Positions 27,724 through 36,287 of a stretch of 64,000 nt of DNA are shown here, in pieces (positions within the stretch are counted from its first letter, which is position 1; every line of letters starts with the position of its first letter). Made by a program: the position numbers and the translations under genes. The notes below the pieces were generated by a model, which was given only the letters and a program-made list of their open reading frames with translations, made no database searches and had not been told where the DNA came from. Source of the DNA: Microbacterium sp. nov. GSS16 (GTDB taxonomy: Bacteria; Actinomycetota; Actinomycetes; Actinomycetales; Microbacteriaceae); NCBI RefSeq assembly GCF_028198145.1, contig NZ_CP116338.1:2418001-2482000 (forward strand), in the 5' to 3' direction.

Positions 27724-28719
27724 CTACTCGCGCGGGCGCAGCCGCACCGTCGGCAGCGGCGGAGCCGGCAGCGGGGCGAGCTGACCGTCGGGATAGGGAC
27801 CGAACAGCGCAGGCTTCCCCATATCGCGCGGGTCGGCGCTCTCGAACCCGAGCTCCGCCTGGTAGCGCCGGCGGAACTCCTCGATCTCGTCGTGGCTGCG
27901 CCCGATGAAGTTCCACCACATCACGATCTGCTCGCCCAGCGGCACGCCGCCCAGCAGGATCACGCGCGCGCCCTCGGGTCCCGCGGTGATCTGCATCGTG
28001 TCAGCGCCGGTGGGCACGTAGCCGAGCTCGCGATGCTGCACTGCGGCGTCGTTGACGGCGATGGATCCGGTCTCGGCGAGGGCCGCGTGCTCGAAGTCGC
28101 GACGAACCGGCAGCGTGACACTCGCGCCGGGTTCGAGAAGAAGCTCGGCACCGAGCATGTCCGGGGTTCGTGTGTCGACCGGCGAGATGGAGCCGAGCAG
28201 CGAGCCGATGAACACCCGGATGCTCGCGCCGGGCCGTTCGACGCACTCGGGCACGTAGTGCGCGAAGCCGTGCTCGGAGAACCTGGTGGCATCCGGGAGG
28301 GCATACCAGAGCTGCACTCCGTGCAGCACCGTCGTCTCGGGGGTGCTGATCTCCTGATGGGTGATCCCCTGACCCGCGATCATGAGGTTGAGCTCACCCG
28401 GGAGCACCGCTGCCGCGACGCCGTTCGAGTCGAGGTGGTCGATGCGCCCGGTGAAGAGCCACGACACCGTGGCGAGTCCGGTGTGCGGATGCCGCGGCAC
28501 CTTCATGCCGCCTGTCTCGGCGACGTCATCCGGGCCGTAGTGATCGAGAAAGCACCACGCGCCGACGAGCGAGCGGCGCTTCTGCGGAAGGGTGCGGTAG
28601 ACCGTCATCGCCCGGATGCCGCCGAGCGGCACCTCACGAGGTGTGAGCACCTCCACCGCGGTGCACGGCTCGCCCGGGTCGAGAACGCTCAGCGGCGGGT
28701 TCTTCTCGAGGTTGGTCAT
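27724..28719 (-). CDS. Pirin family protein
   Basis: Double cupin protein of 331 residues. The N-terminal cupin holds the metal ligands in HPHTGLATVSWLFTGRIDH and the later GQGITHQE (His and Glu), as in pirins that bind iron and, in some cases, act as quercetinases. The C-terminal part includes ILLGGVPLGEQIVMWWNF. Start ATG at 28719 begins MTNLEKNPPLSVLDPGEPC; a longer frame upstream was rejected for lack of family similarity. Stands alone; convergent with the DUF1304 gene. Cellular role not predictable. Confidence 0.88.
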   Translation of the reverse strand: MTNLEKNPPLSVLDPGEPCTAVEVLTPREVPLGGIRAMTVYRTLPQKRRSLVGAWCFLDHYGPDDVAETGGMKVPRHPHTGLATVSWLFTGRIDHLDSNGVAAAVLPGELNLMIAGQGITHQEISTPETTVLHGVQLWYALPDATRFSEHGFAHYVPECVERPGASIRVFIGSLLGSISPVDTRTPDMLGAELLLEPGASVTLPVRRDFEHAALAETGSIAVNDAAVQHRELGYVPTGADTMQITAGPEGARVILLGGVPLGEQIVMWWNFIGRSHDEIEEFRRRYQAELGFESADPRDMGKPALFGPYPDGQLAPLPAPPLPTVRLRPRE

Positions 28720-28921
28720 CGCGGCTCCTGAGTCTGTTGCGACTGCGTGCGGGATGCAGTCAGCGTAGCCGCGATCCACATGAATGGGTCCCTGGGCGGT
28801 GCAGCCGCGACGGCGGCACATCGGATGCCGCGAGGTCAACCCCCTCCTCGGCGCAGGGCTCAGCGCCGACTCTGGGGAGATGACGTGGGCATGATCCGCC
28901 CACCAGACGTCAGGAGGCGAG

Positions 28922-29557
28922 ATGAGCACACCCAATTCGGATCCTCGTGACCGCGAAGCCGCAGCCGTGTCCGCCGAGCGAGGACCCACCCAGCGCGAAG
29001 AGGCGCTGGAGCGGGAGCAGGAGCGGTTCGGCGGCTTCAAGTGGGGATCGGCCTTCTTCGGCTGGCTCACGGCGACCGGCACGGCGGTTCTGCTGACGGC
29101 GCTTCTGGGTGCGGTCGGGGCCGGCCTCGGTCTCGGTGTCACCGAGGGCGACGTCGAAGACGCCGCGCAGGAGATCGGGGCGAATGCTCAGACGGTCACC
29201 ATCATCGGCGCGATCGCCCTGGCCGTCCTGCTGTTCATCGCCTACTACTGCGGCGGCTACGTCGCCGGTCGGATGGCACGGTTCTCCGGGGCGAAGCAGG
29301 GCCTGGCCGTCTGGATCTGGGCCATCGTCATCGCGATCGTGGTGGCCGTCATCGCCGCGGTGGCCGGTTCGCAGTTCAATGTGCTCGGTCAGCTGAACAG
29401 CTTCCCCCGCATCCCCGTGGATGAGGGCAGCCTGACTGTCACCGGCATCGTCACCGCGATCGTCGTGGCTCTGGTCAGTCTGGGCGGCGCGATCCTCGGC
29501 GGCATCGGCGGAATGCGCTACCACCGCCGGGTCGACCGCGTAGGACTCGGACGCTGA
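28922..29557 (+). CDS. Conserved four-helix membrane protein
   Basis: A 211-residue protein of unknown function. The first 40 residues are charged and cytoplasmic (PTQREEALEREQERFGGFKW). Four hydrophobic helices follow, including SAFFGWLTATGTAVLLTALL, IIGAIALAVLLFIAYYCGGYVAG and two more near the C-terminus. The small-residue-rich first helix and the YYCGGYVAGRMAR motif resemble membrane proteins of the YrzE group, but that link is weak. RBS AGGAGG-like sequence precedes the ATG at 28922. A PRC-barrel gene follows after 28 nt, suggesting a stress-type pair. Confidence 0.7.
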   Translation: MSTPNSDPRDREAAAVSAERGPTQREEALEREQERFGGFKWGSAFFGWLTATGTAVLLTALLGAVGAGLGLGVTEGDVEDAAQEIGANAQTVTIIGAIALAVLLFIAYYCGGYVAGRMARFSGAKQGLAVWIWAIVIAIVVAVIAAVAGSQFNVLGQLNSFPRIPVDEGSLTVTGIVTAIVVALVSLGGAILGGIGGMRYHRRVDRVGLGR

Positions 29558-29585
29558 ACCGCCGGCGACAGAGAGAGGACAACCC

Positions 29586-30179
29586 ATGATCGAGGCACAC
29601 AGGATCAACAGCCTGTTCGACGCGGACGTCGTCGACGCAGACGGATCGAGGATCGGCACGGTGAAGCATGTGTACGTCGATCCGGAAGGCGGTCAGCCGC
29701 TGTTCGCCGGTGTCGCCACCGGCTGGTTCGGCAGATCGGAGTCGTTCGTGCCGCTGCGCGACGCCGACTTCGACGGCGAGACGCTGCACGTGCAGCACGA
29801 TAAGGACACGGTCAAGCACGCGCCCCGCATCGATGCCGACGGTGCTCTGACCGACGACGACATCGATCGCATCCACGACTACTACGACGACAGCGACTCC
29901 GACACGCGCGATGCCGCCTCGGTCGAGTCCGCCGCTGTGGACCAGCGACCCGCGCGCAAGCGGATCCGCGTGCACAGGTACGTCATCACGGACCAGCGGA
30001 CGGCCACCGCTTCTGCCACGCAGCACGACGCAGCGTCGGATCGTGGCCGGGTCGTCGACGAGACACGGTACGAGACGGTCGAGGACCCGGGTCCGGACCG
30101 GCTCGACGAATCGCGAGTGAGCGCAGCGGACGAGTCGCGCGATCGCGGAGGCGACGAGCTGCGGCGCCATCGCGAGTGA
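29586..30179 (+). CDS. PRC-barrel domain protein
   Basis: A 197-residue cytoplasmic protein. Residues 1-90 form a PRC-barrel: VVDADGSRIGTVKHVYVD, FAGVATGWFGRSESFVPLRDA and FDGETLHVQHDKDTVKHAP. The rest is strongly acidic then Arg-rich and probably disordered; a short RIRVHRYVITDQ segment hints at a vestigial DUF2382-like end. Such proteins are common in stress-related clusters of actinobacteria. It is cotranscribed with the membrane protein gene before it. Confidence 0.8.
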   Translation: MIEAHRINSLFDADVVDADGSRIGTVKHVYVDPEGGQPLFAGVATGWFGRSESFVPLRDADFDGETLHVQHDKDTVKHAPRIDADGALTDDDIDRIHDYYDDSDSDTRDAASVESAAVDQRPARKRIRVHRYVITDQRTATASATQHDAASDRGRVVDETRYETVEDPGPDRLDESRVSAADESRDRGGDELRRHRE

Positions 30180-30216
30180 GCGCGACGGCGCCGCAGGGCG
30201 ACTCGGCATATCGCTG

Positions 30217-30561
30217 TCAGTCGTCGATGTCGCTGAGCAGGTCTTTCAGAGCCTTCTCGATCGACGTGTGATCGTACTTGCCCGCCCTGCTCTCGGCCGA
30301 GATCACCGCGCACCGGTGCAGACGGCGGAAGTCGCCGTACGGAAAGCTGTACCGGCCCTTCGTGCCCTCGGTGGCGCTGGTGTCCTCGCCCAGATGCCAG
30401 AGCGCGAACTCGTCCATGCCGCGCTTGTCGATGAACGCGTTCTCATCGTCCGTGCTCGGCGCATGCTCGCTCCAGTCGTCGCGTTGGTCTCGGACGACGT
30501 CGCCCTTGCGCAGCAGTCCTCGGGCGTGCTCGAGAGCCTTCTTGTTCAGCTGGGTGGCCAT
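30217..30561 (-). CDS. Conserved hypothetical protein
   Basis: A 114-residue hydrophilic protein with no recognised domain. It begins MATQLNKKALEHARGLLRKG after a strong GGGGAGAAG ribosome-binding site, which decided the start over an upstream in-frame GTG-type extension. The middle has DDENAFIDKRGMDEFALWHLGED and FPYGDFRRLHRCAVISAE. No helix spans a membrane and no signal peptide is seen. It is convergent with the PRC-barrel gene, 37 nt away. Its real-gene status rests on start signal and even codon usage. Confidence 0.65.
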   Translation of the reverse strand: MATQLNKKALEHARGLLRKGDVVRDQRDDWSEHAPSTDDENAFIDKRGMDEFALWHLGEDTSATEGTKGRYSFPYGDFRRLHRCAVISAESRAGKYDHTSIEKALKDLLSDIDD

Positions 30562-30743
30562 GGTCTTCTCCCCTTCGCTCGTGCGTGCCTGCTCCACATT
30601 GCGACAGCGGGGCGGCGACCCGAAGGCCCTGGCGGGTGCGGAGGACGGATGCTAGGCACGCGGCGCGCATTCGATCCGATCCGGTTCTGACTCCGAACCA
30701 CTCATCAAGCGGCCCTCGGGGCCGATCGGAGGATCGGGGAGCA

Positions 30744-32315
30744 ATGTCGAAGCAGAATCGTCAGGGCACGTTCATCGTCTTCGCCGCGATCGCGGGAGTG
30801 GTCAGTGGTCTGGTGTTCCTCGCGGCGGCAGAGCTGTCGGCGCTGCTGGTCGCCAGGGATGCGAGTCCGGTGCTGGCGGTGGGCTCGTTCGTCATCGACG
30901 TCGTGCCGCAGCCGCTGAAGGAGTTCGCCATCTCGACGTTCGGGGAGTTCGACAAGATCGCGCTGCTGATCGGACTGGGACTCGCAGTGGTCATCGCATC
31001 GTCCGTGGCCGGCATCCTGCAGCTCGTCCGGCCCCCTCTCGGCGTGATCGCACTCGGCATCGCCGGGACGCTGTCGGTGGCCGCGACCACGACGCGCGCG
31101 GGAGTCACCCCGCTCGCGTTCCTCCCGCCGGTGATCGGCGCGGTCGCGGGATGCGTCGCTCTCATCTTCCTCTGCAAGCGGCTCATATCCTGGCAGCGTG
31201 CGGCCGTCGCCCCCGAGGCAGGAGCCGCCCCAGCAGACGGTGTGACCATCGACAGGCGACGGTTCTTCGCTCTCGCCGGGATCGCCGGGGCATCCGCGCT
31301 GATCGTCGGGATCACGGCCCGCGCAGTGAACGCGGCGACCGCATCCGTCGCGGCGATCCGCAAGGGGCTTCGCCTGCCTGCACCCCGATCCTCGGTGACG
31401 ATCCCCGAGGGAGCCGAGCTCGAGGTCCCCGGGATCACACCGCTGTTCACCCCCAACTCGGACTTCTACCGGGTCGACACCGCCCTCACCGTGCCCACAG
31501 TGGACCCGGCCACGTGGCGGCTGGTGATCGACGGCATGGTCGACAAGCGGGTCGAACTCACGTTCGACCAGCTGGTGGAGGTGGGGCTGGACGAGTACGC
31601 GATCACCCTGACCTGCGTGTCGAACGTGGTCGGTGGCGAACTGGTCGGGAATGCGATGTGGCTCGGGGTGCCGATCCGCGATGTGCTGCAGCTGGCCGGC
31701 CCGCATACCGACGCCGACATGGTGCTCTCCCGCAGCGTCGACGGCTACACCGCGAGCACGCCTCTGTCGGCGCTCACCGACGAGGGGCTCGACGCGATCT
31801 TCGCCGTCGGCATGAACGGTGAGCCGCTGCCGCTCGAGCACGGATTCCCGGTCCGCATGGTGGTGCCCGGACTGTACGGATATGTCTCGGCGACGAAATG
31901 GGTGACCGAGCTCAAGGTCACGACGTTCGAGAAGGACGAGGCGTACTGGACGCCGCGCGGCTACAGCGCAGAGGCGCCCATCAAGTTCTCGTCGCGCATC
32001 GACACGCCGAAGATCGGCAAGCGCGTCGCCGCCGGACGCATCCCGATCGCCGGTGTGGCGTGGGCGCAGACCGTGGGCATCGAGGCCGTCGAAGTGCGCA
32101 TCGACGACGGCGATTGGCAGCGAGCGGACCTGTCGACCCCGATCAACACCGACACCTGGGTGCAGTGGATGCTGGAGTGGGATGCCACCCCGGGAACCCA
32201 CTACGTCACCGTGCGTGCCATCAACAAGGACGGCGAGATGCAGGTCGAGGAGAGCGCGCCGATCGCGCCGGACGGATCCACAGGCTGGCAGCGATCCCTG
32301 ATCGCCGTGAGCTGA
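30744..32315 (+). CDS. Membrane-anchored molybdopterin-dependent oxidoreductase (sulfite oxidase family)
   Basis: A 523-residue protein. Four hydrophobic segments occupy the first 160 residues, followed by a twin-arginine-like DRRRFFALAGIAGASALIVG at about 170-190. The sulfite oxidase-type molybdopterin domain follows: the molybdenum-ligating cysteine is in TLTCVSNVVGGELVGNAMW near residue 290, and EHGFPVRMVVPGLYGYVSATKW is a conserved block. A C-terminal dimerisation domain (KIGKRVAAGRIPIAGVAWA) completes it. The active site faces the outside. Substrate is not known; related proteins are annotated only broadly. A strong terminator follows. Confidence 0.87.
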   Translation: MSKQNRQGTFIVFAAIAGVVSGLVFLAAAELSALLVARDASPVLAVGSFVIDVVPQPLKEFAISTFGEFDKIALLIGLGLAVVIASSVAGILQLVRPPLGVIALGIAGTLSVAATTTRAGVTPLAFLPPVIGAVAGCVALIFLCKRLISWQRAAVAPEAGAAPADGVTIDRRRFFALAGIAGASALIVGITARAVNAATASVAAIRKGLRLPAPRSSVTIPEGAELEVPGITPLFTPNSDFYRVDTALTVPTVDPATWRLVIDGMVDKRVELTFDQLVEVGLDEYAITLTCVSNVVGGELVGNAMWLGVPIRDVLQLAGPHTDADMVLSRSVDGYTASTPLSALTDEGLDAIFAVGMNGEPLPLEHGFPVRMVVPGLYGYVSATKWVTELKVTTFEKDEAYWTPRGYSAEAPIKFSSRIDTPKIGKRVAAGRIPIAGVAWAQTVGIEAVEVRIDDGDWQRADLSTPINTDTWVQWMLEWDATPGTHYVTVRAINKDGEMQVEESAPIAPDGSTGWQRSLIAVS

Positions 32316-32340
32316 GACTCGCGCGTCGGAGAAACAGAGA

Positions 32341-32366
32341 ACCCCCGCCTGAGCGGGGGTTTTTCT
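32341..32366 (+). terminator. Rho-independent terminator
   Basis: Arms ACCCCCGC and GCGGGGGT with a 4-nt loop, then TTTTTCTTT. It ends the molybdopterin oxidoreductase transcript and directly abuts the left end of the integrated element. Confidence 0.88.
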
Positions 32367-32403
32367 TTGCTGGGGTACCTGGACTCGAACCAAGAACAAC
32401 TGA
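32367..32403. repeat. Left attachment site (copy of the tRNA-Gln 3' end)
   Basis: Thirty-seven bases identical to 57699-57735. It carries the T arm and acceptor end of tRNA-Gln but nothing of the 5' half, so it is a displaced 3' fragment, not a gene. It marks the left end of the integrated element. Confidence 0.92.
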
Positions 32404-32544
32404 GAGCCACCTGGCCCGTCCGGACGAAGCCCCGAATCGGTAGAGTTCCCCGTAATTTCAGGGATCTCATGGGGTCGAGTCTACCGCGGGCTACCGACAG
32501 CTACGCAGTGATTCGTGCTGATTCGCGCCACTCGGAAGGGTTTT

Positions 32545-32567
32545 TGGTCACCAATCTGGTCACCAGA
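32545..32567. promoter_or_regulatory. Left arm-type site for integrase/excisionase (putative)
   Basis: Two GGTCACC half sites 12 bp apart. The same 23 bases occur at 57610-57632 in the same orientation, 66 bp inside the right repeat; this copy is 141 bp inside the left one. Position near both ends suggests recombinase arm binding. Confidence 0.55.
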
Positions 32568-32596
32568 TCAGGTGCCGCGGGGTCCGGCAGAAACCG

Positions 32597-33556
32597 TCAC
32601 AGTTCCGCCCTACCCATAGCCGATTCGGTCGGCTCAGACGGTGCGCCGGATGCCGTGTTCCAATTCCGTTCGACGGGGCTCCACAAGGCCTTGGCGTCGA
32701 GCCCGTCCAGCGCCGGGTCGACGAAGTCGGCAGCCGCAGCAACGGTGTCAGAGAACCTCTCCGGCAGACTCGCGCCCGCCTCGCCGAGCCCCTTCCGGTA
32801 GGCGACATAGGTTGAGTCTCGGAGCACTGCGAGCCCCTCGGTGGCCTGCGCTAACGGAATCAACGTGGTCCCGCGGAAAGTTGCGGTCGCCGTGAGCGCG
32901 TCACGCAGTTCCCCGCACTGGAGAGCCTGTGTGCCGGTCAAGAGATGGATGTCAGCGAAGTCACGCACGCGCGTATTCGCTCGTCCCAGTTCGATCGCGG
33001 TGACGAGTTTCTCCGCGAGCACCGTCTCGATCGGGTAGCCCAGGATGCGGATCGGCGGAGCGTCCGGCCGCAGCGACGGCAGCTCAACTGTTCGCGGGGC
33101 CGGCGTGACGGGGTCGCCGAAGTTGATGTCGAGCCGCAGCTTGACCTGCGCTGTCGCGAGCCGTGCCGTCATCGTCACCCGCACGCCGGAATACAGCGCG
33201 TCATCGCGAATCACCGCAGTGGTGACCGTGTCGGGCAGGAACTCCACGCCGTCGTCTGGGTCTTCGATCGCGGCGATGTCAGCGACGCGGCGGGCGACGG
33301 TCTTCTCGTCGGAGGCCATGTTGCGCGCGAGGGCGTCGGCGTCGACCGTGGGACGGCGGGTGCCGAACGAAGCCAGCAACATCCCGCCCTTCAGGATGAA
33401 GTCCTCGGCGTACGATGAGCGCGACATCCGCGACAGCCAGCGCTCGACGATGTACATCGTGAGCAGTTCCTGCGTGCCACGGTTCTGGCGGCGAGCCTGG
33501 TTCTGCAGGTCGAGGTATGCGCGCCCTGCGGTGCTCCCTCGCGTGGGGCGACTCAT
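32597..33556 (-). CDS. AbiEii/AbiGii family toxin (nucleotidyltransferase)
   Basis: Toxin of the type IV AbiE system, a nucleotidyltransferase that halts growth during phage infection. The 319-residue protein has the family core FILKGGMLLASFGTRRPTVDADAL near residues 53-76, where KGG and the following D-x-D carry catalytic residues, and a later RILGYPIETVLAEKLVTAI block with the conserved EKL. The start at 33556 overlaps the antitoxin stop by 4 nt. It ends 30 bp inside the left arm-type site, making the toxin the leftmost gene of the element. Confidence 0.87.
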   Translation of the reverse strand: MSRPTRGSTAGRAYLDLQNQARRQNRGTQELLTMYIVERWLSRMSRSSYAEDFILKGGMLLASFGTRRPTVDADALARNMASDEKTVARRVADIAAIEDPDDGVEFLPDTVTTAVIRDDALYSGVRVTMTARLATAQVKLRLDINFGDPVTPAPRTVELPSLRPDAPPIRILGYPIETVLAEKLVTAIELGRANTRVRDFADIHLLTGTQALQCGELRDALTATATFRGTTLIPLAQATEGLAVLRDSTYVAYRKGLGEAGASLPERFSDTVAAAADFVDPALDGLDAKALWSPVERNWNTASGAPSEPTESAMGRAEL

Positions 33557-34143
33557 CGGGCACTCGCAACATCGAGCGCAGCACGCATCGGCCCGAACGT
33601 CCCCAGCGCCTCCGCGTACTCCAGCAGCAGTGCCGGTTTCGAGTTCGACGCCGCCAGGTATCGGTGAAGCGCGGCGTGCGCAATCGGCTCGCCAAGGCGT
33701 CTCCGAAATCTCACGAGATCCACTACCGTCCTCGCCGCGTCGTAGATGCGCACTGACTCCCCCGGCCCCGCCTCGAACGCGGTCACACCGAGTTCAAACG
33801 TGGCCTCCTCGAAGCGAAACACCATCACGGGCGGGTAAGCGATCACCGGCGCATGCGACCGCTTGGGCACAGCGATCTGCACCGACGCCGGCATCTCGTC
33901 CGTCAGGTCGTGGATCGCTGCCGCGGAGATACAGCACACGATCGCGCGAGGAGCGCGGTGCGCCACTGCGATCATGTCGGGGTACGACGCCGGGGGCGCG
34001 TCCGCTCGACGGAAGACCCCGCGCGAGAGTTCGATGATCTGCCCGCCATCTCGCCAGGCATAGAGGTCTCGCGGATGCACACCGTGCGCCCGCGAGGTCT
34101 CCGTCGTGAACGTCGACGGGAGCGACTCGTCCAACCCCTTCAT
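33553..34143 (-). CDS. AbiEi family antitoxin / transcriptional regulator
   Basis: Partner of the downstream toxin, 196 residues. The N-terminus has a short winged helix (TSRAHGVHPRDLYAWRDGGQI and LSRGVFRRAD) as in AbiEi proteins, which repress their own promoter; the rest is the AbiEi C-terminal domain (AVCCISAAAIHDLTDEMP-like segment IVCCISAAAIHDLTDEMP, then AVPKRSH and RIYDAARTVVDLVRFRRRLG). The ATG at 34143 is separated by 41 nt from the brxHI stop; that gap probably holds the promoter. Neighbour of BREX genes inside the element. Confidence 0.87.
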   Translation of the reverse strand: MKGLDESLPSTFTTETSRAHGVHPRDLYAWRDGGQIIELSRGVFRRADAPPASYPDMIAVAHRAPRAIVCCISAAAIHDLTDEMPASVQIAVPKRSHAPVIAYPPVMVFRFEEATFELGVTAFEAGPGESVRIYDAARTVVDLVRFRRRLGEPIAHAALHRYLAASNSKPALLLEYAEALGTFGPMRAALDVASAR

Positions 34144-34184
34144 GGATACAATGCTTGCACAGGCCGCTCAACTATGTGCGTTTT

Positions 34185-36287
34185 TTATCCATCTCGGGCC
34201 ACGCGCTCTTCCTGCACTGCATCTGCACGCATCACAATAGTCGCAGCCGCAAGACCAGCCGCATGCTCCTCATCGACGAATCGTTCGGCGAGCGTCGCGC
34301 GAGCCAGGTCCGCCGGCAGGGCAACGGAAAACTTCAGCCCCTCGACAGCTTGCGGGGCGATGTAAGGGACCACACCGTCCAGAAGGACAGCACGCATGCT
34401 GTTTACATCGAAGGCAGCAGTAAAGCGCATGTACTCGTTGGTGGAGCGCGTTTCGAACTCAATGGGAAGGGCCGCCGCCAGGGTCTCATGCGCCCGGAGC
34501 CCGCCCATGCTCCAGAACGTAATCTCGTTCGCGCCCCGAGTGAGGACGGGGCCCGCACTGTCGACGCGGGATTCCCACATTTCTCTCGCTGCGATGAGGG
34601 TCCTCACGGCCCTCTCGGTGAGTTGCACCGGCGGGTCGGCACCGAGCATGACGTCACGTCGGGCGCGCACCATCTCGTAGGACTCAGGCAGCGGCTCTGA
34701 CGACCAGCGCACGCGGCCGCGGTCGACCTCCGGCTCGACGTCGACGCGGTGTCGCTCCCAGTCGATCGCGACAACTCGCCAAGCATTGCCGGCAAGCAGA
34801 ATCGGTTTCTCGCCGCGGATCACCGGCTGGCTGAGCGATAGGGGCGTGACGCCTCCGATCTCCTTGCGACCGTGCAACACGGCAAGTTCGAGGTCCGCGA
34901 TGAACGTGCTGAGGAGGTCCATGAAGTGACGACCGCCGAAGTTCTTCTCGGCGGCGCGACCGATGAAAAGCCACCCGCCGTCCTCGACAAGAAACTCATT
35001 GCCGACGAGGTACTCAAGCACCTCCAAGCCGTCTTCCATCACCGGGCTGCCGGCCCACCACTCGTGCCAGGTCGCGCGCGCGAAGCGGCCTTCCTGCAGC
35101 GCGAGTGCGAGGAACTGCTGCGCCGCGAGATGCCGCGGCGAGGGCGGCGGTACTACTGGCTCGACGAAGCCGCCTCCCCACAGGTGCAGCAGGCCCGCAG
35201 CCCGCAGAAACGTGTCGTAATCGGTGGTGAGGAACAGCGCGTTGCGGGCCGTGCCAGGCCGACGGCCGGTGCGACCGAGGCGCTGCAAGAAGGACCCGAC
35301 CGACCGCGGCGAGTCGAGTTGGATCATCCGGTCGAGGTCACCGATGTCGATGCCGAGTTCGAGCGTGGACGTCGACACGATGACGCAGTCCCGAGCCTCG
35401 GCAAAAGCTCGCTCGCTCTGGCGCCGCTCGTCGAGCGACAACGAGGAGTGCGAGATGAAGGTCGTGATGCCATGACCGCGCAGCTCGAAGGCAAGCTCCT
35501 CCGCCTGCTTCCGCGATTCGCAGAAGACGAGTCGCTTCTCACCGGCGTGGAGTTGCGAGATGACCGTGGAAGCGTTCTCCAGCGTACCGACATAGTCGAG
35601 CACGAGCTCCGGTGCAGCGGGCGGGTCACCGGCTGCAACCACCTGCGCGACAACGCCGGTAGCAACGTTGGATCCCTGATACCAGGCGAGCACATCTTCG
35701 GGGTTCCCGAGGGTGGCGGACAGGCCGACCCGCTGGATGCGGTGCTCGGCAAGTCGCTGAATGCGTTCGAGCACGGCCACCAGGTGCCACCCTCGATCAC
35801 CGGCGGCGAAGGAATGGATCTCATCGGCGACGACCGAGCGCAGTCCGCGGAACAGCAGCCGGTGGTCGACCCGCCGGGAGACGAGCATCGCCTCCAAGGA
35901 TTCGGGGGTGGTGAGCAGGATGTCCGGGGGTTCGCTGAGGATCGCGCGCCGCGCGCTCTCCCCGACGTCGCCGTGCCAGAGCGCCACGCGCCGTCCGAGC
36001 CATGCGGTGTACTGCTCGAGGCGCGGCAACAGGTTGTTGAGCAGTGCCTTCAGCGGCGCGACGTAGATGACGGAGAGGCCGCTCCAGCCTTCGACGACCA
36101 TTCGGGTGAGGATCGGGAACGACGCGGCCTCGGTCTTGCCACCGGCGGTTGGCGCGATGAGCAGGCAGTCCGCGCCGGAGACGACGGGTTGCACGGCCGC
36201 CTTCTGCAGCGGGCGGAGATCGGGCCAGCCGAGTGTGTTCGCGACGTGATACTCCAGCGCCGGGGCGAGACCGGACGCCTCAGACAT
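34185..36287 (-). CDS. brxHI: BREX type 2 DEAD/DEAH-box helicase BrxHI
   Basis: Superfamily 2 helicase of the Lhr-like type, the last gene of the BREX operon. The 700-residue protein starts MSEASGLAPALEYHVANTLG with LRPLQKAAVQPV (Q motif), Walker A APTAGGKTE at about 45-53, the DEIH box in VVADEIHSFAAGD near 152, SATLGNPEDVLAWY (motif III), and QRLGRTGRRPGTARNALF (motif VI). A C-terminal domain of about 300 residues follows. The ATG at 36287 overlaps the brxD stop by 8 nt and was chosen over longer frames that are antisense to brxD sense codons. It is expected to act in host-phage DNA processing by BREX. Confidence 0.87.
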   Translation of the reverse strand: MSEASGLAPALEYHVANTLGWPDLRPLQKAAVQPVVSGADCLLIAPTAGGKTEAASFPILTRMVVEGWSGLSVIYVAPLKALLNNLLPRLEQYTAWLGRRVALWHGDVGESARRAILSEPPDILLTTPESLEAMLVSRRVDHRLLFRGLRSVVADEIHSFAAGDRGWHLVAVLERIQRLAEHRIQRVGLSATLGNPEDVLAWYQGSNVATGVVAQVVAAGDPPAAPELVLDYVGTLENASTVISQLHAGEKRLVFCESRKQAEELAFELRGHGITTFISHSSLSLDERRQSERAFAEARDCVIVSTSTLELGIDIGDLDRMIQLDSPRSVGSFLQRLGRTGRRPGTARNALFLTTDYDTFLRAAGLLHLWGGGFVEPVVPPPSPRHLAAQQFLALALQEGRFARATWHEWWAGSPVMEDGLEVLEYLVGNEFLVEDGGWLFIGRAAEKNFGGRHFMDLLSTFIADLELAVLHGRKEIGGVTPLSLSQPVIRGEKPILLAGNAWRVVAIDWERHRVDVEPEVDRGRVRWSSEPLPESYEMVRARRDVMLGADPPVQLTERAVRTLIAAREMWESRVDSAGPVLTRGANEITFWSMGGLRAHETLAAALPIEFETRSTNEYMRFTAAFDVNSMRAVLLDGVVPYIAPQAVEGLKFSVALPADLARATLAERFVDEEHAAGLAAATIVMRADAVQEERVARDG

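Noticed and set aside
32367-32403. Left tRNA-Gln fragment as a separate tRNA gene
   Set aside because: Only the 3' part is present; acceptor 5' strand, D arm and anticodon are missing.
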